This document shows, piece after piece, positions 20,148 to 28,216 of a stretch of 64,000 bases of DNA. Made by a program: the position numbers and the translations under genes. A model generated the notes under the pieces. The model was not told where the DNA came from. It worked only from the letters and a program-made list of their open reading frames with translations, and ran no database searches. Position 1 is the stretch's first letter, and the number at the start of each line of letters is the position of its first letter. The stretch is from Mesorhizobium sp. (GTDB taxonomy: Bacteria; Pseudomonadota; Alphaproteobacteria; Rhizobiales; Rhizobiaceae): positions 186,001-250,000 of the forward strand of contig JAHBYX010000006.1 in the NCBI GenBank assembly GCA_019635735.1, given 5' to 3'.

Positions 20148-20747
20148 ATGAGTCCGGCTCCTCTCAAGATCCTGGTCATCGACGAGAACCGCATCCGTTC
20201 GGCCATCATCGAGGCCGGGCTGCGGGAGGCCGGCTACGATCAGGTGACGATCGTCCATGATGTCGGCGGGATCGCCAGGCGGATCGCCGAGATCGAGCCC
20301 GACGTCATCGTCATCGACCTCGAAAACCCCAACCGGGACATGCTGGAAAACATGTTCCAGCTGTCGCGCGCGGTGAAGCGGCCGATCGCAATGTTCGTCG
20401 ACCGTTCAGACACGGCCTCGATCGAGGCGGCGGTCGACGCCGGGGTGTCGGCCTACATCATCGACGGGCTGCGCAAGGAGCGCGTCAAGCCGATCCTGCA
20501 GATGGCGATCAGCCGCTTCAACGCCTTCTCCCGCATGGCGCGCGAACTGGAGGAGGCGCGCGGCGAACTCGAGGGCCGCAAGCTGATCGAGCGCGCGAAA
20601 GGAATCCTGATGAAGTCGCGCGGCATGAGCGAGGAAGACGCCTACGCCCTGCTGCGCAAGACGGCGATGAACCAGAACCGGAAGCTGGCTGACGTGGCCC
20701 AGAGCCTCGTGACGGCGGCGGACCTACTCGGGCCCGGAGGCTTGTGA
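20148..20747 (+). CDS. nasT: NasT-like ANTAR antitermination regulator
   Basis: A 199-residue response-regulator-like protein. An N-terminal receiver-like domain (KILVIDENRIRSAIIEAGL, VIVIDLENP) is followed by a C-terminal ANTAR RNA-binding domain (IERAKGILMKSRGMSEEDAYALLRKTAMNQNRKLADVA). NasT proteins bind a paired-hairpin leader RNA and prevent early termination of nitrate assimilation mRNA unless sequestered by NasS. Here nasS follows immediately, and the leader before nrtA carries an ANTAR-type hairpin and a terminator. Confidence 0.92.
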   Translation: MSPAPLKILVIDENRIRSAIIEAGLREAGYDQVTIVHDVGGIARRIAEIEPDVIVIDLENPNRDMLENMFQLSRAVKRPIAMFVDRSDTASIEAAVDAGVSAYIIDGLRKERVKPILQMAISRFNAFSRMARELEEARGELEGRKLIERAKGILMKSRGMSEEDAYALLRKTAMNQNRKLADVAQSLVTAADLLGPGGL

Positions 20748-20749
20748 TC

Positions 20750-21988
20750 ATGGCGCAATTCCAGGTCAACGCCGGCTTCATGCCGCTCTTCGACAGCGCG
20801 GTTCTGGTGACCGCCCGCGAAATCGGCTTTGCCGAGCGCGAGGGCATCGACCTGCGCCTGTCGCGCGAAACCTCCTGGGCGAACATCCGCGACCGCATCG
20901 CGATCGGCCATTTCGACGTCGCTCATATGCTGGGGCCAATGCCGCTCGCCTGCAATCTCGGCCTGACGCCGCTTGCCTCCGATACGATCGTTCCCTTCTC
21001 GCTCGGACTCGGCGGCAATTGCGTCACCGTGTCGAATGCCGTCTGGGACGGCATGGCCGCGCACGGTGCGCTCGCCGATCTCGATCCGACACGGAGCGGC
21101 GCGGCGCTGCGCCGGCTGATCCGCGCCCGTGCGGCGGCCAGCGAGAGCCCCCTGCGCTTCGCCGTCACGCATCCCCACTCGGGACATAATTACGAACTGC
21201 GCTACTGGCTGGCCGGCTGCGGCATCGACCCCTCGAACGAGGTCGAGATCGTCATCGTGCCGCCGCCCTTCATGGCCGACGCGCTGGCGGCCGGACGCAT
21301 CGACGGCTACTGCGTCGGCGAGCCCTGGAACAGCGTCTCGGTTGTCGCCGGAAAGGGCCATATCGCCACGGTCAAGGCCGCGATCTGGCGCGCCAGCCCC
21401 GAGAAGGTGCTCGGCGTGCGCAAATCATGGGCGCGCGACCATCCGGACGCATTGTCGGCGCTCTTGCGCGCGCTTCACCACGCGGCACGCTGGTGCCAGG
21501 ATTCGCAGAACCACGCCGAACTCACCGATCTGATGAGCAGACCCGCATTTCTCGGCCAGCCTGCCGAGATCGAGATGCGGGCTCTCACCGGCCGCCTCGA
21601 CGTGGGCGGCGGCGTCTTGCGCAAGGTCGACGACTTCTTCCTACCCTTCGACAAGGCGGCGAACTTTCCCTGGAAGAGCCACTCGCTTTGGTTCTACACT
21701 CAGATGGTGCGCTGGGGCGATGTCAGGCACTCGCCGGCGAATACGTCGATTGCTCTCGACTGCTACCGGCCCGACCTTTACCGCGCGGCGTTGAAGCCGC
21801 TTGGCGTCGCACTGCCGGGCGCCAACGCCAAGGTCGAGGGTGCGCTGACCACCGCGACCCCCGTCGGCTCGGCCGGCGCCAGCCTGATCCTTGGTCCGGA
21901 CGGCTTCTTCGACAGCCGCATCTTCGATCCCGACATGCTCGACGGCTACATCGCAACGCAGGCGACTGGCCTGCAGGCGGACGCCTGA
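20750..21988 (+). CDS. nasS: NasS-like cytoplasmic nitrate/nitrite sensor
   Basis: A 412-residue NrtA/CmpA-type binding protein with no signal peptide, which marks it as the cytoplasmic sensor rather than the transporter component. Shared ligand-domain motifs are HMLGPMPLACNLGL, THPHSGHNYELRYWLAGCGI and YCVGEPWNSVSV. It is known in the family to hold NasT until nitrate or nitrite binds. The ATG at 20750 has GGAGG 9 bases upstream. A GTG at 20744 overlapping the nasT stop is the alternative start and would add two residues. Confidence 0.9.
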   Translation: MAQFQVNAGFMPLFDSAVLVTAREIGFAEREGIDLRLSRETSWANIRDRIAIGHFDVAHMLGPMPLACNLGLTPLASDTIVPFSLGLGGNCVTVSNAVWDGMAAHGALADLDPTRSGAALRRLIRARAAASESPLRFAVTHPHSGHNYELRYWLAGCGIDPSNEVEIVIVPPPFMADALAAGRIDGYCVGEPWNSVSVVAGKGHIATVKAAIWRASPEKVLGVRKSWARDHPDALSALLRALHHAARWCQDSQNHAELTDLMSRPAFLGQPAEIEMRALTGRLDVGGGVLRKVDDFFLPFDKAANFPWKSHSLWFYTQMVRWGDVRHSPANTSIALDCYRPDLYRAALKPLGVALPGANAKVEGALTTATPVGSAGASLILGPDGFFDSRIFDPDMLDGYIATQATGLQADA

Positions 21989-22010
21989 CGACATGTTGCT
22001 TGCGGTGCGA

Positions 22011-22027
22011 TGCACATAGTTTGTGCA
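22011..22027. promoter_or_regulatory. NtrC-type enhancer site
   Basis: TGCAC-N7-GTGCA with further symmetry (TGCACA-N5-TGTGCA) is an exact match to the NtrC binding consensus. It lies about 140 bases upstream of the start predicted from the sigma-54 promoter at 22137, the usual distance for an NtrC enhancer. This implies that nrtABC-nirBD-nasA-cysG is induced by nitrogen limitation. Confidence 0.75.
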
Positions 22028-22136
22028 GTGCAAAATAACTGAGTGCCGATCAGGCAGTCATTTCCTAGGCGGCCGCGTCTAGCCCGTTTTCGGTCAAGTT
22101 CCTGAAATTCCACCACGAACGCCCCGGCGACCGAAC

Positions 22137-22152
22137 TGGCACGGTTCGTGCT
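22137..22152 (+). promoter_or_regulatory. Sigma-54 (-24/-12) promoter of the nitrate assimilation operon
   Basis: TGGCACG followed by N4 and GTGCT gives GG (22138-22139) and GC (22150-22151) exactly 10 bases apart, as required for RpoN. One position of the -12 element (G for T) differs from consensus. Transcription should start near 22162-22164, giving a leader of about 170 bases before nrtA. Confidence 0.75.
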
Positions 22153-22162
22153 TCTCTATTTA

Positions 22163-22285
22163 CGAGGCCTAAAGGCCACGAAATCGGCGTCCAAGGACGG
22201 GCGCCCCACAGGCAAAGCTGCCGCTCAGGAAATCGCGCTCCCGGATGGACGGACGCGAGGTTCTGAACGGCAGCTTTTTTATTTT
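22163..22285 (+). ncRNA. NasT-responsive leader RNA with ANTAR-type hairpin
   Basis: The predicted leader begins with a hairpin (GGCC-TAAA-GGCC, 22166-22177). It continues with a 7-bp stem GGCGTCC/GGGCGCC (22186-22192 and 22199-22205) closing a hexaloop AAGGAC. The loop has A at position 1 and G at position 4, the two bases conserved in RNA hairpins bound by ANTAR proteins. A strong terminator follows 8 bases later. NasT is encoded just upstream. The first hairpin does not show the canonical loop, so the tandem-hairpin motif is only half clear. Confidence 0.65.
22214..22285 (+). terminator. Intrinsic terminator in the nrtA leader
   Basis: AAAGCTGCCG (22214-22223) pairs with CGGCAGCTTT (22268-22277). 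The stem extends inward through TCAG/CTGA and TCGCG/CGCGA with few mismatches. Six T residues and a second T run follow (22275-22285), 50 bases before the nrtA ATG. It would stop transcription unless NasT acts at the hairpin upstream. Confidence 0.88.
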
Positions 22286-22335
22286 GACCATCTGCAACAG
22301 ACGGACGCTCCCAGCCGTCAAGCCCGGAGATCGAG

Positions 22336-23649
22336 ATGACCGAAAGCCAGACCTCAAGAAAGACCTACGCCCCCAGCCGACGCCGGTTCCTCAAGGATGT
22401 GGGGGCGACGACCGCGCTGCTTCTGGCCGGCCGCCAGTTGCTGCCGTCCGGCACCTATGCGGCCTCGACCGGGCCGGAGGTCACCGGAACCAAGCTCGGC
22501 TTCATTGCCCTGACCGACTCCGCTCCGTTGATCGTCGCCAAGGAGAAGGGAATCTTCGAAAAATACGGCCTGCCCGACATGGAGATTCTGAAGCAGGCCT
22601 CCTGGGGTGCCACGCGCGACAACATGGCGCTCGGCACCGCCAATGGCGGCATCGACGGCGGCCACATCCTGCGTCCGAAGGTGCACCTCTACTCATCGGG
22701 AGCGGTGATGCAGAACAAGCAGCCGCTGCCGATGTACACGCTGATCAACCTGAACGAGGACTGCCAGGGCATCTCGGTCGCGCAGGAATATGCCGAGACC
22801 GGCGTGCAGAAGGATTCCGGGGCGCTCAAGGAGGCTTTCGAGAAGAAGAAGGCGAGCGGAAAGAAGGTCACCGCCGCGATGACCTTCCCGGGTGGTACGC
22901 ACGATCTGTGGATGCGCTACTGGCTCGCCGCGGGCGGCATCGATCCCGACAAGGACGTCGAGCTGATCGTCGTTCCCCCTCCGCAGATGGTCGCCAACAT
23001 GAAGGTGGGCAACATGGACACGTTCTGCGTCGGCGAGCCGTGGAATGAGCAGCTCGTCCACCAGAAGATCGGCTTCACCGCGCTGACCACCGGCGAACTC
23101 TGGTTCCGCCACCCCGAGAAGGTGCTCGGCATGCGCGCTGACTTCGTCGACAAGAACCCCAAGGCCGCCCTCGCCATCATGATGGCCACCATGGAAGCAC
23201 AGCAATGGTGCGACAAGATGGAGAACAAGCAGGAGATGGCCGAGATCGTCGGCAAGCGCCAATGGTACAACGTGCCCGTGAAGGACATTATCGGCCGCAT
23301 CAAGGGCGACATCAATTACGGCAACGGCCGCACCGCGGAAGGCACGAACCTCTTGATGAAGTTCTGGGGCGAGAAGGGGGAGACGTCCTATCCCTGGAAG
23401 AGCCTCGACACCTGGTTCATGACCGAGAACATCCGCTGGGGCAAGTTCCCGGGCACCACCGACGTCAAGAAGATGGTCGACGCGACCAACCGCTCGGATC
23501 TCTGGCTCGAAGCGGCGAAGGGTCTCGGCCTCACCGACCTTCCGTCGGGCGACAGCCGCGGCGTGGAGACCCTCTTCGACGGCAAGGTCTTCGATCCGGC
23601 CAATCCGACCGCCTACCTCGAAAGCCTCGCCATCAAGGCGATGGTCTGA
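22336..23649 (+). CDS. nrtA: Nitrate ABC transporter substrate-binding protein (NrtA)
   Basis: Periplasmic binding protein of 437 residues of the NrtA/CmpA family. It carries a twin-arginine signal, S14-R-R-R-F-L-K20, followed by a hydrophobic segment, so it is exported folded. Ligand-domain motifs WGATRDNMALGTANGGIDGG, FPGGTHDLWMRYWLAAGGI and FCVGEPWNEQLV are present. GGAG lies 7 bases before the ATG. It is the first structural gene behind the sigma-54 promoter and leader terminator, and is followed by a stable hairpin before nrtB. Confidence 0.93.
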   Translation: MTESQTSRKTYAPSRRRFLKDVGATTALLLAGRQLLPSGTYAASTGPEVTGTKLGFIALTDSAPLIVAKEKGIFEKYGLPDMEILKQASWGATRDNMALGTANGGIDGGHILRPKVHLYSSGAVMQNKQPLPMYTLINLNEDCQGISVAQEYAETGVQKDSGALKEAFEKKKASGKKVTAAMTFPGGTHDLWMRYWLAAGGIDPDKDVELIVVPPPQMVANMKVGNMDTFCVGEPWNEQLVHQKIGFTALTTGELWFRHPEKVLGMRADFVDKNPKAALAIMMATMEAQQWCDKMENKQEMAEIVGKRQWYNVPVKDIIGRIKGDINYGNGRTAEGTNLLMKFWGEKGETSYPWKSLDTWFMTENIRWGKFPGTTDVKKMVDATNRSDLWLEAAKGLGLTDLPSGDSRGVETLFDGKVFDPANPTAYLESLAIKAMV

Positions 23650-23663
23650 CCGCCGCCGCCACC

Positions 23664-23686
23664 GGCCGGCGGCTCGTCCGCCGGCC
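23664..23686 (+). repeat. GC hairpin between nrtA and nrtB
   Basis: GGCCGGCGG (23664-23672) pairs with CCGCCGGCC (23678-23686) around CTCGT. There is no T run. Such hairpins after a binding-protein gene often stabilise the upstream mRNA and set higher levels of the binding protein than of the permease; that role is inferred here. Confidence 0.5.
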
Positions 23687-23715
23687 CGTCCCCGACCCCG
23701 GACAAAGGTAAGCCC

Positions 23716-24609
23716 ATGTCACTGCCAGTCATCAAGAGCGATGTCGTCGTCGCCGGTCCTTTCAAGCCGCGTCCCGCGACTGTCGTCCCGCTTGCCGCGC
23801 AGCCGAGGCGGTTCGATCTGCGCGGCCTCGCCATCAAGGTCGCCCAGTCCGTCCTGCCGCCGATCGTGGTGCTCGCCATCCTCCTCGGCCTCTGGCAGAT
23901 CGCTTTTTCGGACCCCAACTCGTCCCTGCCGCCGCCCTCGGAGGTCTGGGCGCAGAGCCGGGACCTGATCGTCAGCCCGTTCTTCGAAAACGGCGACCAG
24001 GACATCGGGCTCGGCTGGCGCGTCCTGGTCTCGCTCGAAAGGGTCGCCTACGGCTTCGGCCTCGCCGCCATCGTGGGAGTTCTCGTCGGTGCGCTGATCG
24101 GCCAGTCGGTCTGGGCGATGCGTGGGCTCGATCCGATCTTCCAGGTGCTGCGCACCGTGCCCCCGCTCGCCTGGCTGCCGCTGTCGCTCGCGGCGTTCCT
24201 CGATTCGCGGCCCTCTGCGATCTTCGTCATCTTCATCACCTCGATCTGGCCGGTGATCATCAACACGGCGGTCGGCATCCGCAACATCCCGCAGGACTAT
24301 CGCAACGTGGCCCAGGTGCTGCGGCTCAACCACATCGAGTTCTTCTACAAGATCATGGTGCCGGCCGCCGCACCTTACATCTTCTCCGGCCTTAAGATCG
24401 GCGTCGGCCTGTCCTGGCTCGCCATCGTCGCGGCCGAGATGCTGACCGGCGGCGTCGGCATCGGCTTCTTCATCTGGGACGCGTGGAATTCGTCCCGCCT
24501 CACCGACATCATCGTGGCGCTCGTCTACATCGGCCTCGTCGGCTTCATGCTCGACAAGCTGGTGTCCTTCCTCGGCGCGCTCGTCACCCGCGGCACGGCC
24601 TCGAACTGA
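23716..24609 (+). CDS. nrtB: Nitrate ABC transporter permease (NrtB)
   Basis: Inner-membrane permease of 297 residues, NrtB/SsuC type. The coupling loop is around NIPQDYRNVAQVLRLNHIEFF, followed by VPAAAPYIFSGLKIGVGLSW, a family signature. The N-terminal 45 residues are polar, with hydrophobic segments from about residue 50. It lies between nrtA and nrtC in the conserved order. Confidence 0.92.
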   Translation: MSLPVIKSDVVVAGPFKPRPATVVPLAAQPRRFDLRGLAIKVAQSVLPPIVVLAILLGLWQIAFSDPNSSLPPPSEVWAQSRDLIVSPFFENGDQDIGLGWRVLVSLERVAYGFGLAAIVGVLVGALIGQSVWAMRGLDPIFQVLRTVPPLAWLPLSLAAFLDSRPSAIFVIFITSIWPVIINTAVGIRNIPQDYRNVAQVLRLNHIEFFYKIMVPAAAPYIFSGLKIGVGLSWLAIVAAEMLTGGVGIGFFIWDAWNSSRLTDIIVALVYIGLVGFMLDKLVSFLGALVTRGTASN

Positions 24610-24623
24610 GAAGGAACAGACCC

Positions 24624-25421
24624 ATGAGCGCCTATCTCAAGCTCGACCATATCGGCAAGACCTTCACCCGCGGCTCCGCCTCGACCGAGGTTCTGCGCGA
24701 CATCCGCCTAACTATCGACAAGGGCGAATACGTCTCCATCATCGGCCATTCCGGCTGCGGCAAGTCCACGCTGCTCAACCTCGTCGCGGGCCTGACGCAG
24801 GTCTCGCAGGGCGCAGTGCTCCTGGAAAATCAGGAGGTCAACTCGCCGGGCCCCGACCGCGCCGTGGTGTTCCAGAACCACTCGCTGCTGCCGTGGCTCA
24901 CCGTCTACGAGAACGTCAATCTTGCCGTGTCCAAGGTGTTCGCCGGCCGCAAGACGAAGGCCGAACGCCACGACTGGATCATGGAGAACCTCACCCTCGT
25001 CCAGATGGCGCATGCGACGGACAAGCGCCCGTCGGAAATCTCCGGCGGCATGAAACAACGCGTCGGCATTGCCCGCGCGCTGGCGATGGAGCCGAAGATC
25101 CTGCTGCTCGACGAGCCGTTCGGCGCGCTCGATGCACTCACCCGCGCCCATCTTCAGGACCAGATGATGGAGATCCACGCCCGGCTCGGCAACACGATCA
25201 TCATGATCACGCACGACGTCGACGAAGCCGTGCTTCTCTCCGATCGCATCGTGATGATGACCAACGGTCCCGCCGCAAGGATCGGCGAAGTGCTCGACGT
25301 GCCCCTGCCGCGCCCGCGCCACCGGATCGCGCTCGCCTCAGACCGGACCTACCTCAAATGCCGCGAGGCGGTGCTGAAATTCCTCTACGAGCGCCATCGC
25401 TTCGTCGAGGCAGCGGAATGA
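24624..25421 (+). CDS. nrtC: Nitrate ABC transporter ATP-binding protein (NrtC/NrtD type, single domain)
   Basis: ATPase of 265 residues. Walker A is GHSGCGKST, the signature ISGGMKQRVGIARA, Walker B ILLLDEPFGALD, and the H-loop ITHDVDEAV. It lacks the NrtA-like C-terminal sensor domain of cyanobacterial NrtC, so the importer would use two copies of this one protein. The frame opens further upstream inside nrtB, but the ATG at 24624 follows GAAGGA and begins the ABC domain. Its stop overlaps the nirB start (ATGA). Confidence 0.9.
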   Translation: MSAYLKLDHIGKTFTRGSASTEVLRDIRLTIDKGEYVSIIGHSGCGKSTLLNLVAGLTQVSQGAVLLENQEVNSPGPDRAVVFQNHSLLPWLTVYENVNLAVSKVFAGRKTKAERHDWIMENLTLVQMAHATDKRPSEISGGMKQRVGIARALAMEPKILLLDEPFGALDALTRAHLQDQMMEIHARLGNTIIMITHDVDEAVLLSDRIVMMTNGPAARIGEVLDVPLPRPRHRIALASDRTYLKCREAVLKFLYERHRFVEAAE

Positions 25422-27877
25422 GACCCATGACCGAAAAGCTTGTCATCGTCGGCAATGGCATGGCCCCCGGGCGCATGCTGGAGCATCTGTTTGAAGAAGC
25501 GCCCGGCCGTTACGAGGTCACCATCTTCAACGCCGAGCCGCGCGTGAACTACGACCGCATCATGCTGTCGCCGGTTCTCGCGGGTGAGAAGAGCTACGAC
25601 GACATCGTCATCCACGGCGACGGCTGGTACATCCAGAACGGCGTGACGCTCTACAAGGGCCACAAGATCGTCGCCATCGATCGGGGCGCCAAGACCGTGA
25701 CCTCGGACCACGGCGTGACCGAGAGCTACGACAGGCTGGTCATCGCCACCGGCTCGGTACCGTTCATCATCCCCGTCCCCGGCAAGGACCTGCCGGGCGT
25801 CATCACCTATCGCGATCTCGACGACGTCAACGCCATGCTGCTGGCGGCGCAGTCGCGCGACAAGGCCGTCGTCATCGGTGGCGGGCTACTCGGGCTCGAG
25901 GCCGCTGCCGGGCTCAAGGAACGCGGCATGGACGTCACCGTGCTGCACGTCATGCCGACGCTGATGGAGCGGCAGCTCGATCCCGCCGCCGGCTATCTGC
26001 TGCAGAAAGCGGTCGAGGCGCGAGGCATCAAGGTCATGACCAAGGCCAATACCAAGGCAATCGTCGGCAACGGCAAGGTCGAGGGCGTCGAGCTTGCCGA
26101 CGGCACGGTCATCCCGGCGACGCTGGTGGTCATGGCCGTAGGCATCCGTCCGAACGTGGCTTTGGCCAAGGAAGCGGGGCTGGCGGTCAACCGCGGCATC
26201 GTCACCGACGATCGCATGGCGACCTCCGATCCCGACATCCTGTCCGTCGGCGAATGCGCCGAGGTCGGCGGCAATGTCTACGGCCTCGTCGCGCCGCTCT
26301 ACGAAATGGCGCGCGTCGCCGCGGCAAACCTGGCCGAAAGCGCGGACAAGCGCTTCGTCCACTCCGACACGCCGACCAAACTCAAGGTCACCGGCATCGA
26401 CCTCTATTCGCTGGGCGATTTCGCCGATGGCGACGACCGCGAGGAGATCATCCTGCGCGACGCCTCGGCGGGCGTCTACAAGCGCGTCGTTCTCAGGGAA
26501 AACCGGATCATCGGCACCGTGCTTTTCGGCGAGACCGCCGACGGCGCCTGGTTCAACGATCTCAAGAAGAAGGAGACCGACATTTCCGAGATGCGCGACA
26601 CGCTCATCTTCGGGCAAGCTTTCCAGGGAGGCGCCTCCGCGGACCCTCTGGCGGCCGTTGCGGCCTTGGCGGATGACGCCGAGATCTGCGGCTGCAACGG
26701 CGTCTGCAAGGGCAAGATCACCGGCACGATCACGTCGAAGGGCCTGACATCGCTGGACGACGTGCGCGCCCACACCAAGGCCTCGGCCTCGTGCGGCACC
26801 TGCACGCCGCTGGTCGAGAAGCTGATGGTGCTGACGCTGGGCGACAGCTACAACCCGGCCGCAATCCAGCCGATGTGTAGCTGCACCACGCTCGGCCACG
26901 ACGAGGTGCGCCGCCTGATCAAGGCGAAACGGCTGAAAACTATCCCCGCCGTCATGCAGGAACTCGAGTGGAAGACGTCCTGCGGCTGCGCCAGGTGCCG
27001 GCCCGCGCTGAACTACTATCTCGTGGCCGACTGGCCGGACGAATATGCCGACGACTACCAGTCCCGCTTCATCAACGAGCGCGTCCACGCCAACATCCAG
27101 AAGGACGGCACCTATTCGGTCGTGCCGCGCATGTGGGGCGGCGTCACCTCGGCCAAGGAACTGCGGGCGATCGCCGACGTGGTCGACAAGTTCGCCATTC
27201 CCACGGTCAAGGTCACCGGCGGCCAGCGCATCGACATGCTGGGCGTCAGGAAGGAGGACCTGCCCGCGGTCTGGTCCGATCTCGGCAAGGCCGGCTTCGT
27301 CTCCGGCCATGCCTACGCCAAGGGCCTGCGCACCGTGAAGACCTGCGTCGGTTCCGACTGGTGCCGCTTCGGCACGCAGGATTCGACCGGCCTCGGCATC
27401 CGCATCGAGAAGTTCATGTGGGGTTCGTGGACGCCCGCCAAGGTCAAGATGGCGGTCTCGGGTTGCCCGCGCAACTGCGCCGAGGCGACCTGCAAGGACG
27501 TTGGCGTGGTCTGCGTCGACTCCGGCTTCGAGATCCACTTCGCGGGCGCCGCCGGCCTAGACATCAAGGGCACGGAGGTGCTCGGCCAGGTCAAGACCGA
27601 GGACGAGGCACTCGAGGTGATCGTCGCGCTGACGCAGATGTATCGCGAGCAGGCCCGCTATCTCGAGCGCATCTACAAATGGGCCAAGCGCGTCGGCTAC
27701 GACGAGATCCGGCGCCAGGTACTGGACGATCTTCCGCGCCGCCGGGAGTTCTACGACCGCTTCGTCTTCAGCCAGAAATTCGCGCAGGTCGACCCCTGGT
27801 CCGAGCGCGTCTCGGGCAAGGACAAGCACGAGTTCCGCCCGCTGGCGGCGGTCCGCTATCAACTCGCGGCGGAGTGA
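25418..27877 (+). CDS. nirB: Assimilatory NAD(P)H nitrite reductase large subunit
   Basis: An 819-residue cytoplasmic enzyme reducing nitrite to ammonium. The FAD site is VIVGNGMAPG at the N-terminus. The pyridine-nucleotide site is VVIGGGLLGLEAA from residue 151. Two BFD-type [2Fe-2S] cysteine clusters follow (CGCNGVC from 424; then CSC and CGCARC). The C-terminal sulfite/nitrite reductase domain has CVGSDWC (C643, C649) and SGCPRNC (C683, C687), which bind [4Fe-4S]-siroheme. The ATG overlaps the nrtC stop and has GAGG 7 bases upstream. A second ATG at 25427 is possible. Confidence 0.93.
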   Translation: MRPMTEKLVIVGNGMAPGRMLEHLFEEAPGRYEVTIFNAEPRVNYDRIMLSPVLAGEKSYDDIVIHGDGWYIQNGVTLYKGHKIVAIDRGAKTVTSDHGVTESYDRLVIATGSVPFIIPVPGKDLPGVITYRDLDDVNAMLLAAQSRDKAVVIGGGLLGLEAAAGLKERGMDVTVLHVMPTLMERQLDPAAGYLLQKAVEARGIKVMTKANTKAIVGNGKVEGVELADGTVIPATLVVMAVGIRPNVALAKEAGLAVNRGIVTDDRMATSDPDILSVGECAEVGGNVYGLVAPLYEMARVAAANLAESADKRFVHSDTPTKLKVTGIDLYSLGDFADGDDREEIILRDASAGVYKRVVLRENRIIGTVLFGETADGAWFNDLKKKETDISEMRDTLIFGQAFQGGASADPLAAVAALADDAEICGCNGVCKGKITGTITSKGLTSLDDVRAHTKASASCGTCTPLVEKLMVLTLGDSYNPAAIQPMCSCTTLGHDEVRRLIKAKRLKTIPAVMQELEWKTSCGCARCRPALNYYLVADWPDEYADDYQSRFINERVHANIQKDGTYSVVPRMWGGVTSAKELRAIADVVDKFAIPTVKVTGGQRIDMLGVRKEDLPAVWSDLGKAGFVSGHAYAKGLRTVKTCVGSDWCRFGTQDSTGLGIRIEKFMWGSWTPAKVKMAVSGCPRNCAEATCKDVGVVCVDSGFEIHFAGAAGLDIKGTEVLGQVKTEDEALEVIVALTQMYREQARYLERIYKWAKRVGYDEIRRQVLDDLPRRREFYDRFVFSQKFAQVDPWSERVSGKDKHEFRPLAAVRYQLAAE

Positions 27878-27881
27878 TCGC

Positions 27882-28211
27882 ATGACCTGGCTTCCCATCG
27901 GAACGATCGACGACATCCCGCAACGCGGTGCCCGCTGCGTGGTGACCCCGCAGGGCAAGATCGGCGTGTTCCGCACCCATGACGACCGCATCTTCGCCAT
28001 CGAGGACCACTGCCCGCACAAGGGTGGGCCGCTGACACAGGGCATCGTGCACGGCGCCTCCGTCACCTGCCCGCTGCACAACTGGGTGATCTCGCTCGAG
28101 ACCGGCCTGGCGCAGGGCGCCGACGAGGGTTCCGTGCGCACCATTCCGCTCAAAGTCGAGGAGGGCCGCATCCTGATCGCGCTCGATCGCCAGCTGATGG
28201 CGGCTGAGTAG
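27882..28211 (+). CDS. nirD: Nitrite reductase small subunit, Rieske-type ferredoxin
   Basis: A 109-residue Rieske [2Fe-2S] protein with C44-P-H46 and C63-P-L-H66, so both iron ligand pairs are intact. NirD is the small subunit of NADH nitrite reductase. In Paracoccus-type nas systems the equivalent ferredoxin also carries electrons from the flavoprotein to the nitrate reductase. It lies 4 bases after nirB and 5 before nasA. Since no separate nitrate reductase flavoprotein gene is present here, the shared-ferredoxin role is likely. Confidence 0.92.
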   Translation: MTWLPIGTIDDIPQRGARCVVTPQGKIGVFRTHDDRIFAIEDHCPHKGGPLTQGIVHGASVTCPLHNWVISLETGLAQGADEGSVRTIPLKVEEGRILIALDRQLMAAE

Positions 28212-28216
28212 ACGCG

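Noticed and set aside
22129..22146. Hairpin with possible ACTGGC hexaloop as the first ANTAR stem-loop
   Set aside because: It overlaps the sigma-54 promoter and lies upstream of the predicted transcription start, so it would not be in the RNA; its closing pair would be an A-A mismatch.
22148..22339. Small open frame (63 codons) in the nrtA leader
   Set aside because: It starts at the promoter's -12 element and runs through the ANTAR hairpin and the terminator, with no ribosome site at its start.
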